Shown here piece by piece: positions 47,086 through 60,188 of a stretch of 64,000 nt of DNA (its first letter is position 1; each line of letters opens with the position of its first letter). The position numbers and the translations under genes are program-made. This DNA comes from Hygrophila difformis. Lineage: Eukaryota > Streptophyta > Magnoliopsida > Lamiales > Acanthaceae. The stretch covers positions 22,204,976 through 22,268,975 of the forward strand of contig JAOANR010000004.1 in assembly GCA_030278955.1 (NCBI GenBank). Direction: 5' to 3'. A model generated the notes under the pieces. That model was given only the letters and a program-made list of their open reading frames with translations. It did not search any database and was not told where the DNA came from.

Positions 47086-47310
47086 TAAGGCTATCCACAA
47101 TAGCTCTATTGTGCCCTTAAATGTGCCCCTTAATTGTTCATGCCTTTTATCTGAAGAAGAAAAAGGCTATCCACAATCACCCAAATTTTCCCCTCCCTCC
47201 CTCCTCTTTGATTTTATCTTGATTTCAATAATTTGTTTAAGTAGGGGTTGATTAACTCACATTTAGAGCAAGGCTCAAATGTGAGAATGTTGATTCCTCA
47301 CTTAAATATT
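47086..47310. mobile_element. MITE-like piece, possibly PIF/Harbinger type
   Basis: TAA is followed by GGCTATCCACAATAGC at 47089, a plausible PIF/Harbinger-like end, and GGCTATCCACAAT recurs at 47165. An imperfect inverted repeat (CTCACATTT and AAATGTGAG) lies at 47257-47286. No right-hand inverted end was found, so the boundaries are uncertain. Confidence 0.4.
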
Positions 47311-48765
47311 AAAAAAAAAAAAGAGTGTGTTATTAAAAAAAAAGAGTGTTATTTTTATTTTTTTTATTTTTATTATTTTATATATATAAACCCAGTACAA
47401 GGCATGCATAAATCTGTCAAGGAATTCGCACATTTGATTTTGGTTTATGATTAAATTTTCAAACTTTTAAATTGGGATAATATAATTGAAGACATGCATG
47501 ATATGAATTTTCGAGATTTTGAGCTATAAAAATTTAATGATATCATCATCTTGTTGGGTAACGAGTCCTCATGTTGAGAATTTAATTGAATAGATTGTAA
47601 GAATTTTTCAAAGATTATATTTAAGAATATTGTATGACATGAATCAAACATTCCATGTGAGATTTGAGTCATGAGTCACTATTACTCATTCTTTTCTTTG
47701 ATGTGTGAAAATTATTTTAATTAAAGGAAACTAGAACTTGCGATTGGGACCGATTCAAGACCATGCCATATTCCAAAAATCGAGCACATGATCGAGGCAC
47801 CTAGAAAAACCCAAAATTTTGGTCTTCTTTTTAATTCCAACCCAAAAATATTTTCCCTTTAAGATTAACCATTTTGAGCCTTTAAGCCTAATTTTTCTTT
47901 GAAACCCACTATATTTTTCCTAGCCTACAAAAAGACCAAAAAAAAGTCAAACCCAAGTGTGCAAGAATATATTTTATCAAGGCATTCCAATTTATGATCA
48001 TGAATTCATCAAATCGGTATACAAAAATCCGATTTAAAAAAAAAGAAAAAAAGAAAAAAAAAATGTTGAGTTCCATTCAACAACAAAAAAAATTTGCAAA
48101 TGACAAAGCAAATTAGACATAGTCTAATGTCATGCAATAGAAAAAGAAAATCAAAAGAAAGAAAAAAAATATATTGATGATCATAAATTTTAAATAAAAT
48201 TAATGCCATGTTATGATAATACTAATCATTGCCACTTCTTAGCCCAATAATTCCCTTCCGTACCAAATGTTACAACCGTATGCCCCATTATAACCCTTAA
48301 ATAAGACCTCATGATCTCGATTTAAAGAAATGAGCCAGTGGCGAGTTGGTCCAATTGCAAGCATATGGGATAATTTAATTAAATTTGATTATGAACGATT
48401 ATGATAAAACCCCAATTTTGAGAGTGAGTGAAATTTTCGCTTATACTATATGTGAGGCCTCATTTCTAATTTATATTCATGTCATGCTTTAATTCTAGAA
48501 TTAAATCAATAATTTTTTCTAAACATAATATTCATGAAGAATTATCAATAATGACTGATTTGTATGCCTGATTAAGTGAGAAATATCATTTCATTAAACA
48601 CTGCAATCAAGAGAATTTAATACTTGTAGTTTTCTGTTGTCTTATCCCAATCTAAAAAGAATGAATTATTTTTGAAGCCACGAAAATAGATTGAATATGC
48701 AGCGTCTATGCTCTTAGGAGCACTGACTCTGACTGCTCGGGGGCGATCAGTATTAAATGTGAGGA
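47311..48765 (+). mobile_element. 3' internal non-coding region of an OTA (Tat/Athila/Ogre) Ty3/gypsy element
   Basis: It is AT-rich and non-coding. The end (CTGCTCGGGGGCGATCAG then TATTAAATGTGAGGA) is like the signature before the 3' LTR in this clade (CTCGGGGACGAGCA followed by a purine tract). Words such as CATTTTGAGCCTTTAAGCC are also typical of its 3' region. No coding domain is seen; the 5' part of the element is missing. Confidence 0.6.
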
Positions 48766-49299
48766 TGTTGATAATGGCCAAAATTGACCATTATTTTCAA
48801 TCTATTTCCGTGTCTAAACATGGGCATTTGATCGCATTCCGGTCTTATTTAAATAAGAAAGCAGTTGAATTTGACAGATATGTGCAAGTTTATATAAATA
48901 ATAAGCTGGTATTGAAAAATACAAAAATATTGCTATTTTATTAAATTTGTGTTAAAAAAATCTAAAAACATGATAAAAATATTAAAAATCCCACATTTGA
49001 TAATTATGGTTTGTAGTGTCTGTTCGGTGGAACATGGGTCCATTAAACGGAACACAAGCAAAATAATCAAATGGAGTAAATATCCTTATTTGTATTATTT
49101 TATATTTTGATGTATATATTTTTACTTTTATTTTTATTTTTATTTTTAGTTTTATGTCTATTTTTATTTCCTTCTTAATTTAAAAATTAATTGGTCCACT
49201 AATCACTACTCAATTTTAACTAAATGCAGGTGATCTGGCCCAAGAAAATTAATAGTCCAGCTCCCATTTAAATTGATCCAATTCCTCAAGCCCATTACA

Positions 49300-50050
49300 C
49301 CCATCTCCACTCAGGCCCTTACCACTCCAAGCCCAATCCATTCACCCCAAAGCCCAACCCTAACCCTAACCCTAACCCCAGCACCACTTTCCGGCGCCGC
49401 CGCCGCCACCGGCCACCTCTTCCGACAAGATCCCGACCACCTCTTCTTCCTCAATTTCCGACGAGAGCCCCGCAACTCCGGTCATCCTCTTCACATCGCC
49501 GGCGTCCTCAGCCACCAGTTTCGAGCGCCACTACCGCACCACCACCATCTCCACCACCCCAACCAGCCGCACCTCCGCCGTTCCTGTTCAGCGCCCGCCT
49601 CCATCTCCTCAAAGCTCGGCCAGCCACTGTCACCACCACAACAGCCCTAGTCCTCCACTCCAGATTCCGGCCACCAATCCAGCGGTGCCCCGACCATCAT
49701 CAACCTCCAGTCACCACCATCTCCCTCGAGCTCGGCCAGCCGCCGCCCTCCACCGTTCATTCCTCCGGTGACGCATCCAGCCCCAATCCCCCATTTCTGC
49801 CGCTGCCATCGCCACCATCACCGCCGGCTGCCTCCCATCCCAAAAATTCTCGATCGAGCGCTACAGCAGCCTTGCGCACGCCATCACGCCCTCGCCGCCT
49901 CTTCGCCGCTGCAAGCCGATGCAACCCTCATCCTCGCCACCACCGAGCCATCGTCGTCCCGTGCCTTCCACTTCCAAATCCCAACAGAAAACCAAAAGAA
50001 AGAAGAAGAAGAAAGAAAATGGAGGAAGAGGAAGGAAACGAGACAGAAGA
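49300..50050. other. GC-rich, C-rich block in the upstream part of the OTA LTR
   Basis: It contrasts sharply with its AT-rich surroundings and is rich in CCACC and CGCC words. At 49359-49379 there are three CCCTAA-type units, telomere-like but of the 6-bp rather than the usual plant 7-bp type. It may be captured gene DNA; I recognise no protein. Confidence 0.5.
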
Positions 50051-50589
50051 AAAATAAATGAAAGAGGAAAGAGGGAAGAAGGGAAAGAGGGGAGAGAAAA
50101 AAAAAATTATCCGGACCTCGGGACTCCGGTGGCGCTAGACAAAATCCATGTCGCGAGACCATGCCTAGCGACTGTGAGAGGGGTCTCGCGATACATGTTT
50201 AGGGACAGACAAAAAAGGTTAGGGACTGGGAGTCTCAGGACACAATATCCATGTCGCGAACCATGTCTGACGACATGAGTATCGCGCCACGGACATCGCT
50301 CGCGACACGGAGAAAGAGAAGTTGCTCGGTCACGTGACCAACCCATGCCAAAAATTCAAATTTCCCCATGTGCCAGAATACTTAGGAGATCCCGGGACCT
50401 CAGCTCCCCCAGTGCAATAATTTTCGTCTTTTCTTCCGGACCTCCAGCTCCCGGCCCTTTGCATCACAGACCTCAGAATTAAAAAATGCAATTATGTGTT
50501 GTGTCGCTAGCCAGATTTGTTTCACGACACAGCATTTTGCTTAGCGACACATGGGCCTTAAATGGGCCTAGGGCTTAATTCTACTCATT

Positions 50590-50597
50590 TATAAATA
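50590..50597 (+). promoter_or_regulatory. Probable TATA box of the OTA LTR
   Basis: TATAAATA sits in CATTTATAAATATATCC, with a C-rich run and CAGTAGCTACACACCC about 30 bases downstream, a normal plant promoter layout. Confidence 0.55.
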
Positions 50598-51257
50598 TAT
50601 CCTCCCACCCCTTGAACAGTAGCTACACACCCATTTTTTGTTTATTATTGCTGTTCTTGGAGGCACCCAAGGTGCTCTCCAAAATTAATTTAATATAGAT
50701 GTTTCCAGTGTTATGTAGTTTTCAATTTATGTTTTAGTTTCTTAGTTTTAGTCAATAAATGGGTTTATAGTATCGTAGTCAATTTTTATATTTTATTCTT
50801 GTTTTCAGTTTAGGTTTGGGCTTCAAACACTTAATTAATGGGTGTATTTGAATTTTATTTTGATTTTTGTTGAAATGCAAGAAAAAGTCTCAAAAAAAAA
50901 ATCTGTTATGGATTTTTCATCCATGGGCATTGTTACTGTTTGCTTTCCCATTTTTGGTCACTTGACCATTTTTTATACTGTAGTTAGATCTAGTAATTTG
51001 TTTAGGTTTAATAAAATGTATAAATGCTTGATATCTATCCCTTTGAAGATTTGTTAGCCTTATCTGCATTTTGATTCCTATTTTAGTTTTAATTTATTTT
51101 AGTTTAGTCACTGTTTTTATTTTATTTTTAGATGTTTTATTTTCATTTTTATTTCTATTTTTATTTTTAGGATTAGTGTAATAGATCTAAAAGGGGATAC
51201 TATTAAAATGTTTATGCATATCTAAATAGTCCATTTCCTATATTGTATTGCATCACG

Positions 51258-51313
51258 TTGTAACCCCACGGGTTGCAATGTAATATTCCCGTTGTGATCC
51301 GTAGGATCACAAC
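51258..51313 (+). other. Two adjacent hairpins
   Basis: TTGTAACCC, CAC, GGGTTGCAA (51258-51278, one mismatch) is followed by GTTGTGATCC, GTA, GGATCACAAC (51291-51313, perfect 10-bp arms). They sit downstream of the TATA box, so they would be in the LTR transcript. Confidence 0.7.
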
Positions 51314-51375
51314 GCACCTTTATGCAATGCAATATAAGGCGTTATGCTGCCGAAATTTTATAAAATTTTATAAAA

Positions 51376-51947
51376 CCCAGTCGCTAGACAATCCTGTCGC
51401 GAGACCGCGTCTCGCGACACACTTTTCCGTCTAGCGACATGGGACCAAACACTTAAAAAATTTTCAATACCCAGTCGCCAGATCCACCTGTCGCGAGACC
51501 ACGTCTCGCGACACACTCTTGGTCTCACGACTGGGAGCCCAAAATACTTAGAATATTTTGTTAGACCATGCCAGTCGCTAGGCTCCTGTCGCGGGACCAT
51601 GTCTGGCGCCACAATTCAAGTCTAGCGACTGGGTCTCCATGACTTAGCTAATTTTCACAAACTCCACCTGTCGCGAGACCCATGTCGCGAGCCTAGGTTC
51701 GCGACACAATTTATGGTCTCATGACTGGGTCCTCATCTCTTTTAATTTCCAAAAATTCTGACTTCCAACTCCCATGTCGCCAGACCCGTGTCGTGAGACC
51801 TCGTCTCGCGACACAATTTTTGTCTAGCGACACGGAAACCCTAAATTTCTAAAAATTAATTTCGTTTATTTCCCACCTCTCATGTCGTGATCCTCCTGTC
51901 GTGAACCCACGGTCCACGACGCAATTTCTGTCTCACGACATGCATGG
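51376..51947 (+). repeat. Array of nested GTCGCGAGAC palindromes
   Basis: About six units of 95-110 bp start near 51376, 51470, 51567, 51664, 51771 and 51880. In the first, CCCAGTCGCTAGAC (51376-51389) pairs with GTCTAGCGACATGGG (51429-51443), and inside it TGTCGCGAGAC (51395-51405) pairs perfectly with GTCTCGCGACA (51409-51419). Looser copies lie upstream at 50130-50310 and 50497-50570. Confidence 0.85.
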
Positions 51948-54458
51948 CACTCTTTTTGCCAAATTTTTATTCTCTATCTCATCCCATTAATTAATTGAAC
52001 CTTTGTATTAATATTTTGAGGTCGAAATCCAATGATCTCAACCCATGATTAATTTAATATAAAGAACTTTGTTCAATTTCCATTAAAAGATTTTTCTATA
52101 AAATTAAACTCTAATGATCTAAGTATATAATCCGGATTGTAATTAATTAATTATGGAGTGAATGATTATTTAGACAAAAAGAGTAATTATGGATCAATTT
52201 TCATACCCTTGCATGAGAAACCAATGTCTCTCATACAAGATGACCCAAAAATATTTTCTTTTATTTATTTTGTCTTTACCTGTGTTGTGTTAAACGAATA
52301 GTGAAAAATATCATAGAATAATGTTGGCGAACGGTCCCTTTACTGGGAAATGAAGTAGCCCGTAGTCTGTGTATTAATTACTATTTGTTATCTTGCATGA
52401 TTTTGATAGTGACCGACGAGGTCAGGCGAACGGTCCCTTTACCGGGAAATGAAGTAGCCACTCAGCCAGTCTCTGTCTGAATACAGTTTTATTTTCTTAT
52501 TTTATTTTCAAACCCAAATCTCAAGTTGTGCTAACACTAGTTGACATAGGTCAATGTCATCTGGTAATTAAGACAGTAAGAGAGCATGTAGGTTTTCATC
52601 CCAATTCACAGACGGTGAATGGTCTGAATGACAGCGACCGGTGTCATTTTGATCAAGTTACGGTCTAAAATCATTCCATCCAAATGAGAGGGAAATTGGA
52701 CAGCAGATGTTTGCAGTCCACCCAATCGTTTTGCCATCTTTTTAGCCAAAATAAATTCTTCTCATCTCCGGCTATTTCATCTCTATGTATCAACTTCTGT
52801 CTAAACCCGCCTTATATTTTGGGTTATTTAATTTTACACTTCTTTATAAAATTATGCATGATACTATTATGTAAATATTGTGGTCATAATTATTTTGGGA
52901 TCCTTCCCTTGGACATAGTCTTGATTTAAATCAGATGTTTTACAATAAATTTCCAACAAAAATTCATTTATAAAATCCGGATCTAAGTAAGGGATAAATT
53001 GCTCAGTTATGTCTAATTCATGTTCTACCGGGGTTAATTTTGGGAAATTAGAAGCAGAGTCAGCGATTAGGTCTCACCTAGATTGAAAGGATCTGTGTTT
53101 TAATTGAGAGTCTAGTACCTGATTAGGGAATGATTTTCAAAATCTATTATTTTCCGAAATTGCTATGTGTTGGGAATTTAGTCTTAACTGTCACACCGAG
53201 ATGGGATCCACTTGGATTCAAATACAGTGTGATGGGTAATTCTAGAGGAACAATGCGTAGGCCTTGGTTATTTTCTAAGATAGGGTTGAGTTCCTTTCAA
53301 CTGCTATCCTCTTCTGCCAAAGCCTATTTTTGAGTCCTAAGTGAGTGCATCCGGAACGAACTAATCTATTAGTTTGTTTCATTAGTTTGTATCTCATAAC
53401 CACCCGGAAGGAAGTGAACACTGCGAGCGGTTCACCGAGATCCGAGAATTCTTGATCCACATCCGGTCGTCCTGACTAGGGGCTTTCTTCTACTACCGGT
53501 ACGAAGCTTTTGAAACTTCCGAGCGATAGGATTTTAAAATGCTTTCTTTACTGCTTTATTTTAATCGCTTTTGTAGAGGTCACTCGGAAGCATCACTAGA
53601 TCTTCTAATTGCTAATAGGACTGAAAGTTATGGAATAGTTCAGGCTTGATTAGAATCTTTGAGTGTGACCGGGGGAATGATGGGAGTACTTAGCATCTCA
53701 ATAAATGATTTGTCAGGTGTTGCTTGTCCACCACAGATAAATAATGTTACTTTGCAAGGCCTGTGAGGGGAGTTATGAGTCTGTGGTATCTTAGATTATG
53801 ATTTCTTAAGAGCATGTAAATTCTTACTGTAAGTACCTGTCTGTTAAAGGGAACATAGTATAGAAAGCATGAGAGTTAGCTAATTGAAAGGATTATCCCA
53901 AACAAAGATCTGTGTATTAAAATGGAAGTTTAATTGTGTCTCATCTGAATCTTGTCCAATTTTTATTATTTTCTTCCTGTCCCTTCTGTCTTATTTTAAA
54001 TCTGCTTTCCTAAAATAATTTTAACCGCTTTCTTAGAATAATTTTATTGCTTTCTTAGATTAAATTTAATTCACTTTCTAGAATAATTTTATCTGCTTTA
54101 TTCTATTGCTTTCATAGCTTAGGTTTAAATTATGTCAAGTAGATGATAGTTAAAACACAAACTTGAATCGAGTAACCGAGTGGAAAATCTTATAAAACGA
54201 CATGGGATCTGCTTCTATCGCACATCCTCCAGTGAACGATCCGGTACTTACTATAAATACTGCAATTTTTTACTCCGTGCACTTTCGGGGGCACAGTTTC
54301 TTAACACGAGTAAATAAAAACGTGACAACCTATAAATATATCCCTAATCCCAACTCCGCCTTTATAAAGTGGTCTCATTGAATAAAAATCTAAACCGGGA
54401 TTATTCCTATCATCTTTCTATTTTAGAAAATACTCGTGTGGGAAATTTGTCAAAAGTT

Positions 54459-54731
54459 TCATCCGGAGCGACTAAGAAGCCACAACACTCTTGCCCGACC
54501 TACAGATTCTTGCAAGAAAACCGGATAGTACCCCAAACCAAAAATGAAATTACGTACTCGATCATAAGGACCTTGAGGTTCAAGGATGCATACGAGAGAA
54601 GGTCTACGACAACGGATAAGATCCGACAAAATATTCCGTGCATGACGACTCATAAACCCATGCACATTCCACGATATGATTGAGAAATCCCGAAACTCAG
54701 ACATAAAAATAAGAACAAAAAGTATGTACAA
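54459..54731 (-). pseudogene. Second LINE, ORF2 endonuclease start
   Basis: The minus-strand frame contains DFSIISWNVHGFMSRHARN and RPSLVCILEPQ, the start of a plant L1 endonuclease. It breaks off after about 70 residues of homology. It lies just downstream of the ORF1 relic on the same strand. Confidence 0.75.
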
Positions 54732-54746
54732 TTCTCAGCACCTCAT

Positions 54747-56246
54747 CTATGCCAAGGAAGTGTCAGCATGTTCCGTCGCCATGGCATTAGGGTCCTGTAG
54801 TGATGATGACTCCGATAGAATCTCCATAGCACTAGACACGTCCCTGATGACTAAGCGCCTCTCAACCCCATCCTTCAATTGACAGGGATGACTTGCATCT
54901 ATGAAATCTTTAGCAGATGATACATGAGAACCTCCCTGTCCATCCGCATTGTCTGTATGTGTCTCCAACCGAACCCGTTTCTGACCTTGATACATGCGGT
55001 TAGCCTTGGCTAATCCCTTACCCTTTTCAGCATAACAGACCCCCCGGCCATCTCGGACTTGAATGTCCTGACCCAGAGAGATTGGGCCTGTGTCCTTAGT
55101 AGCATTAGTACCCTCACCATGATTTGGGCTAGGTGAAGAATGCACATATTTATTAGGCTTAACAGTCTGAGGTCCATTACCTTGTCGCATGGGCTCCTTA
55201 TCCATTGGTTTTTTCCGAGGCCTCCGGCGTTGAACGAGCATCCAGGCTCCAACACCTAAGTCATCCTTATCCTTGTCCTTAGATGAACGAGTCTCACTTA
55301 TGGTGGTATTTCCCACGCCTGTCACCTCATTCCTTGACTCACCAATTTCCCCACTATTTTCCTTATAACCTTGAGGAACCCTAGTTTCCCCCACCGCCTT
55401 ATCAGCCGGCTGAACAACCTCATTCGCTGCCTCTGACTGGACATCCGAAGCTGCACCACGTTCCGGACATTGACCTTGGAGATGGCCATATCTAGCACAA
55501 CTCATGCAAACCAAATGCAAGCTTTCATAAGCCACCTTGATAATTTTTCCTTCAACGTTAATTTGTCCTAGCAGGGGGTCATCCAAATTGATCTCAACGC
55601 ACGCCCGAGCATATCGTCCCCTAGAAACAGAAAGGGTGTTGCGATCAACTTTGATCAGTCTCCCGACAGCAGAGGCAATAACCCGAAGCCTTGCTTCTGT
55701 ATAGAATGCTTGCTTTAGGCCAGGAAATCTAACCCACGTCTGGACAGTGTTTACTTTAGTAATTTCAGGATCAAAATTCATATCCCACGCATCAGAGCCA
55801 AGCAATGGTCGAAGATTATCCATGGACCATTTGTCAATACCTGCTCACGATCTGAATCCAACTCAAACCTTACCATGTAACATCCATGGCCAACATCCAG
55901 TAGTTCAAATTGGCTTTCTAATTTCCAAACACGCATAAGTCTTTCTGTCATTTCCAGGAAGCCACAAATATTCCAAGAGGCTTTATTACCAGCGTATTCT
56001 TCCATGGGGTGTAGAACGCCTCAAGAACCGACGAAGCAAAACAAACTTGGGGGCACCGAGTATTGGCACCTTCACGGTTCACAGATGCCAGGTTAGCTTT
56101 ATAAGATCAACACCAGATTGAAAGGACAGCAAACCAGACGACGTGTCTCCCATAGTAGCATCACGGTAAGAAGCCGGCCCGTGGCCGGATTTGGAAGCCG
56201 GAGATGATGGCGGGGAATTACAGTCAGGCGGATCAAAGAGCGACAT
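54747..56246 (-). pseudogene. Second LINE, ORF1 (DUF4283 and zinc knuckle), broken
   Basis: It starts MSLFDPPDCNSPP at 56246, with SYRDATMGDTSSG as in plant L1 ORF1. An in-frame stop comes near 56079. The DUF4283 core resumes in another frame (WNICGFLEMTERLMRVWKL, 56005-55778) and then a third (MDNLRPLLGSDAWDMNF, from 55823). The knuckle VCMSCARYGHLQGQCP is intact (CX2CX4HX4C). The C-terminal half is Glu/Gly/Lys-rich. At least one stop and one frameshift make it non-functional. This is a different LINE type from the one at 35853 (no RRM). Confidence 0.8.
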
Positions 56247-58249
56247 CGAAAAACTTTCCTATCAATAATTAATTACTCGTAGAAGGATATAGCCAGAGCA
56301 CTAATTCAAGTAAATAGACCACTGAAATGGAAATAAACAAGAAATTGACGGCATACGAGATCGAAAACCAAGAACGAAATCACTTCAGAAGATCACAATA
56401 ATTGCCTTATGCAAAATTTGTTTGGACTATTCACGAAGAGATTTTTGTTGAGCAAGTTAACATTCTTGAATTTTTAGTTAGTCTCCATCAAGTACCCTTT
56501 CGAACTTGTTTCAAGTACAATTATGAATATAGTCAAAGTATTGTTATAGACTTGCTTAAAGTACCGCTATGAACTTGTTTTAAGTACGTTACTGACTTGC
56601 TACAAGTACCATTATAAATATGTCTCAAGTACAGTAGCAATTCATTCATGCATCATATCTATGCAATTCAACAAGAAAATTAAAACCATTCAACATAAGA
56701 TAGATAACCTTAAAGTTCTTCAAAAATTTTGACATTTTTTTTGGGACCATTTCCCTGCAAGATTTGCCAAAATATGGTAATTCTTTGCTTGAACTCATTT
56801 GATTAGTTTTTTGATTGATATATAAAATAATACTTAATTATAACTACTATATATGTATTGCTCAAAACAGATAATAGTTTCACCTTGATCCATTTCTTTT
56901 CATTGGCTTGTTGGGTGAGTTGTTAGTTGTCTGCTTTGATTAGTTTCTGGCTTGGTCCGGAATCTGAATTGGTGGCTTGTTGTTGGAGGTACATGGCGTG
57001 TTGAATAAATTATGCTTCCTGTCGTCTAATCTAGTTGTGTTGATTTGTATAGATATATCAGTTGCAATTGTATGTTTATATCTGTGTACCTCTCTTTATT
57101 TGAAATCTAGGTCCAGTATTAATAATTACAACTTTTGTGTATATGTACTTCTCTTGGCATTGGATGAGGAGGGTTCTTTTTCTGGCAAGCATGTCTTAGA
57201 TTATGAATGTTGGCTGAATGTCACCAAATAGCAAATACCATGGACCTCTGTGTGGCTTCTTTGCTCATGTGGGTTAAACCCACCATGCAAGTTACGGTTG
57301 TCCATATGCAAGTTACGGTTGTCCATGTGGTCCACCTGATACCTTTATGATGTAGTGTTCATTCTATATGATATTGATTGGTTTAATTTTGTTGATGGCA
57401 ATCTATAAGTACGAATACATTAACTTAACACTTTTGAGATAGATAAAACAATAAAGGGAAATGTTTACAGTAGTGAATAATATCAGCACACAAGAGAACA
57501 TTTTTAGCAAACTACATATACATACAAATGGATTTTTACATTGTCTGCTTCTCTTTTCCTTTTTCCTTTTTCGTTTTAATTTTTATTCTGTAGGTGGTTT
57601 TGTTCTGTCTCGATCTTTTGTTTCGATCCGTGAGCGGAGTGTGTAACGGTTAATCTTTTAATCCTAAACCCCACATTAAACACATTACAATAAATATTTG
57701 TAAAAATATATAGTAAAACTGTAATATTTAATAGTAACAATTTTAAAAAATTACCTAATGGTACTAAAAACTAATAAAAAAGTTAAATGGTACCATTTAA
57801 CAAATGCCAAAATGGCACTAATAAATAATTTGCCCTTATTATAGTTATTTAAACTATCAAATTAAATAAAACTAATAAAATATTATATGAAGATAGATAG
57901 TAAATTATTCATTTAATATACTTAAGTATTAATAATTTGTAAATTTACTCTTTCATATTGTATTATTTTTTTTAAAAAAATAACGCACTTGTATAGCATT
58001 TGTTAATTCTATATTTTTGCAAATAGCTTATCAGAATTAAAATATTTTTTGTTGATTGTTTAGCACTTGGTTTAACAAGACAAACCAATGTTCTATAGAA
58101 GAACATGGTTTAATTTTCGATTATGTAATTCTTCTCAAGGTGCGGATCGAGTTACTGCATATTGAGGATGTGATGTCATTTAACAAATACATGTACGTGC
58201 AAAGTTTCCATAATTTAATTTAGGAAATAATCCCCTCCAAATCCAAGGA
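56247..58249. other. Low-copy-looking DNA, no gene recognised
   Basis: AT-rich. A word ATGCAAGTTACGGTTGTCCAT is repeated in tandem twice near 57285-57332. Open frames of up to 84 codons show no recognisable protein. Confidence 0.4.
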
Positions 58250-58473
58250 AAGAATAATCGAGAAAGAAGGACGAAAATCACCTAAAAGTGTGATAACAGC
58301 TTGTTGTGTGAAAATCACCCGAATGTTGTTGATCCGACGGCGACGGTGCCCACTTTTTTTTTAAAAAAAAAATCCAAGTAATCCAAAATTAATGTTGTTG
58401 TTTCCTAGCAATAACTTATTTCGATAAATTATTTTAAATTAATTAATTCTAGGATTTCATCATCTGGGTATTA
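58250..58473 (-). repeat. Possible old Tekay-like LTR end
   Basis: AGCAATAACTTATTTCGATAAATTATTTT and the final GGGTATTACA resemble the start region of LTR A (GCAATAATTTATTGTGATAAATTATTTT, GGGGTATTACA). The rest is too decayed to delimit. Confidence 0.35.
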
Positions 58474-60059
58474 CATCAATGGTGTCTTTGCCGAGTTCAA
58501 TTATTTGTGTGGTTAAAGGACTCAAATCAAGTCGACTCGTCATTATCATCAGTCCACGCCTCCACGGAAGTGTTTTTCTAGAAATAATATATATTATTAA
58601 CTTTATTAATTTACATTGAAATCCTTTATTTTTCTTTCCTCGAACAAGTTTTTTAGTTTAGCACATTGTCTTCAAGAGGTGGGGAGACGAAATGGCTCGA
58701 GATGGAGCTTTCCATTCTTTGTAAAATATCAATATGATGATGAAACTTGTTAAGATAAGCCTGTAAATCTTCGAAACTGAAGCCTGTAGAAGTGTACCGA
58801 CTATCTAGCAGGACAATTTTATGGACATATGAAGTTATAACTTATTTGAATCTTTTTGCATTAATATATTTTTCTACATAAATATAATATTTATATAATT
58901 ACACAATGTAAATAAGAAGGGGTTAGTGTGCAGGTGGGTGCACATGCAGCCATCATGTGTGTGATGTTGGAGTTGTGTTGTGTGATGTATGAAATTGTGT
59001 ATTTTGTGTGTTGGGAGAAATGTGTTGTGTGATCGATACCAAAAATGGGATGCTCAGATATGTGTTTTGTGATGCAAGATAGCCTTTTAAGTAATGTCTG
59101 TACCTAAAGGCTTTTGAAGGGGTTACAACATAACCGGATTGATCTTATTCGCCTTCAATTGATCAGTAAATCATTAAATCAATACTATGATATCTATCAA
59201 TTGGAGGTTTGAATTAAGTCCTCTAGATTGCGGAACTGAGCCCAAGCCAATTTACATGTCCTAGATCATATCAGGTTGTCCATATCAAGCTGCAACATGG
59301 CGACCAGGGGATCCATCGCAAAAGGAACCGACATGGGTATCAAACAGTTGGTATTTGGCCACACAAACTGGTAATTGAGTAGAAAGATGAGGAAAGGCGA
59401 GGCAAGACGACTTTAACTAACCACCATAGTTCAAAATATCACAAGATAAACCTTGAGCTGAAAATCATACTTCATGGAAACCTCTCCTATCACATTCACG
59501 ATGCACAACTCTCACTTGAAGATGCATCTCCATTAAGATTACATTGACTTCAAACCTCTACTATAAGCAGCAAGTACTACAACAGCGATACAAATAAAAG
59601 ATCGAGTGTGATAATAATCCAACACCTTTCTTACATCTCAATTCACCTGGTTATCTACAAAGTTCTAATAGCACAACAATCGGAAAGCAGTAATCATGCA
59701 TCAATCAAGCAAGGGAAATCGAAAACAGCAACCAAAAGCCAAAATAACGGAGTCCGTAACTGCTAACCAGGGTTTGTAAATTTTTGACGTACGAGGTAAT
59801 TTAATCCCAAGATGATTACCAACTGAAAGAAAAAGCTCCCACAAATGAACTGAATCTACTTTCCTTAATTCTCCATCTCGCACTTTCATCATGTGTATTG
59901 TTGTACTACTTTCAAAATTATTCCAACATGTTCAAAAACTACAAGGAAAACTAGAAAACTTCTTAATTTTTGCCGTCTGCTTGTACTTAGTTAATTCAAA
60001 TTAATTATATTCCCAAAACATAATAAGTCAAAATATATGCCCAGACTTATAAACAAACA
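58474..60059. other. Non-coding stretch, no gene recognised
   Basis: It includes a GT-rich tract (58920-59060). A minus-strand frame at 59892-59701 (63 codons) matches nothing I know. Confidence 0.35.
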
Positions 60060-60188
60060 GATTCTTGAATAAAAATGCCACGGCCCTCCCTCCCTTCCTT
60101 CCGGGGATAAAAATATATGCTTATCAATAATAACACCTAGAGACATATCAACTCCGAAAATGATATGATTTTGCGTTTGAGTGACAAT
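60060..60188. repeat. Duplicated segment, copy 1 left half
   Basis: Words here (GCCCTCCCTCCCTTCC, CTTATCAATAATAACA, ATCAACTCCGAAA, TTTGAGTGACAA) recur in order at 62770-62905. The match continues at 61005-61136 and 62905-63030, so the hAT-like insertion splits copy 1. Confidence 0.8.

Larger units (their letters stand above)
48766..54306 (+). mobile_element. 3' (or solo) LTR of an OTA-clade element
   Basis: The left edge is TGTTGATAATGGCC after a purine-rich tract. The right edge is placed near CTTAACA at 54306 by its character only (TCTATCGCACATCCTCCAGT, CTCCGTGCAC, GGCACAG). About 5.5 kb, within the range known for Ogre/Tat LTRs. It has a TATA box at 50590, a GC-rich block at 49300-50050, and arrays of GTCGCGAGAC palindromes. 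I see no gene in it; the frames in 49273-50061 are Pro/His-rich low-complexity reading. Confidence 0.6.

Noticed and set aside
49273..49650. 125-codon Pro/His-rich ORF
   Set aside because: Low-complexity reading of a C-rich block in the OTA LTR; several frames are open there at once.
54303..54440. Possible small MITE with ACACGAGTA inverted ends between the OTA LTR and the second LINE
   Set aside because: Only about nine bases match and no target duplication is evident; could be chance.
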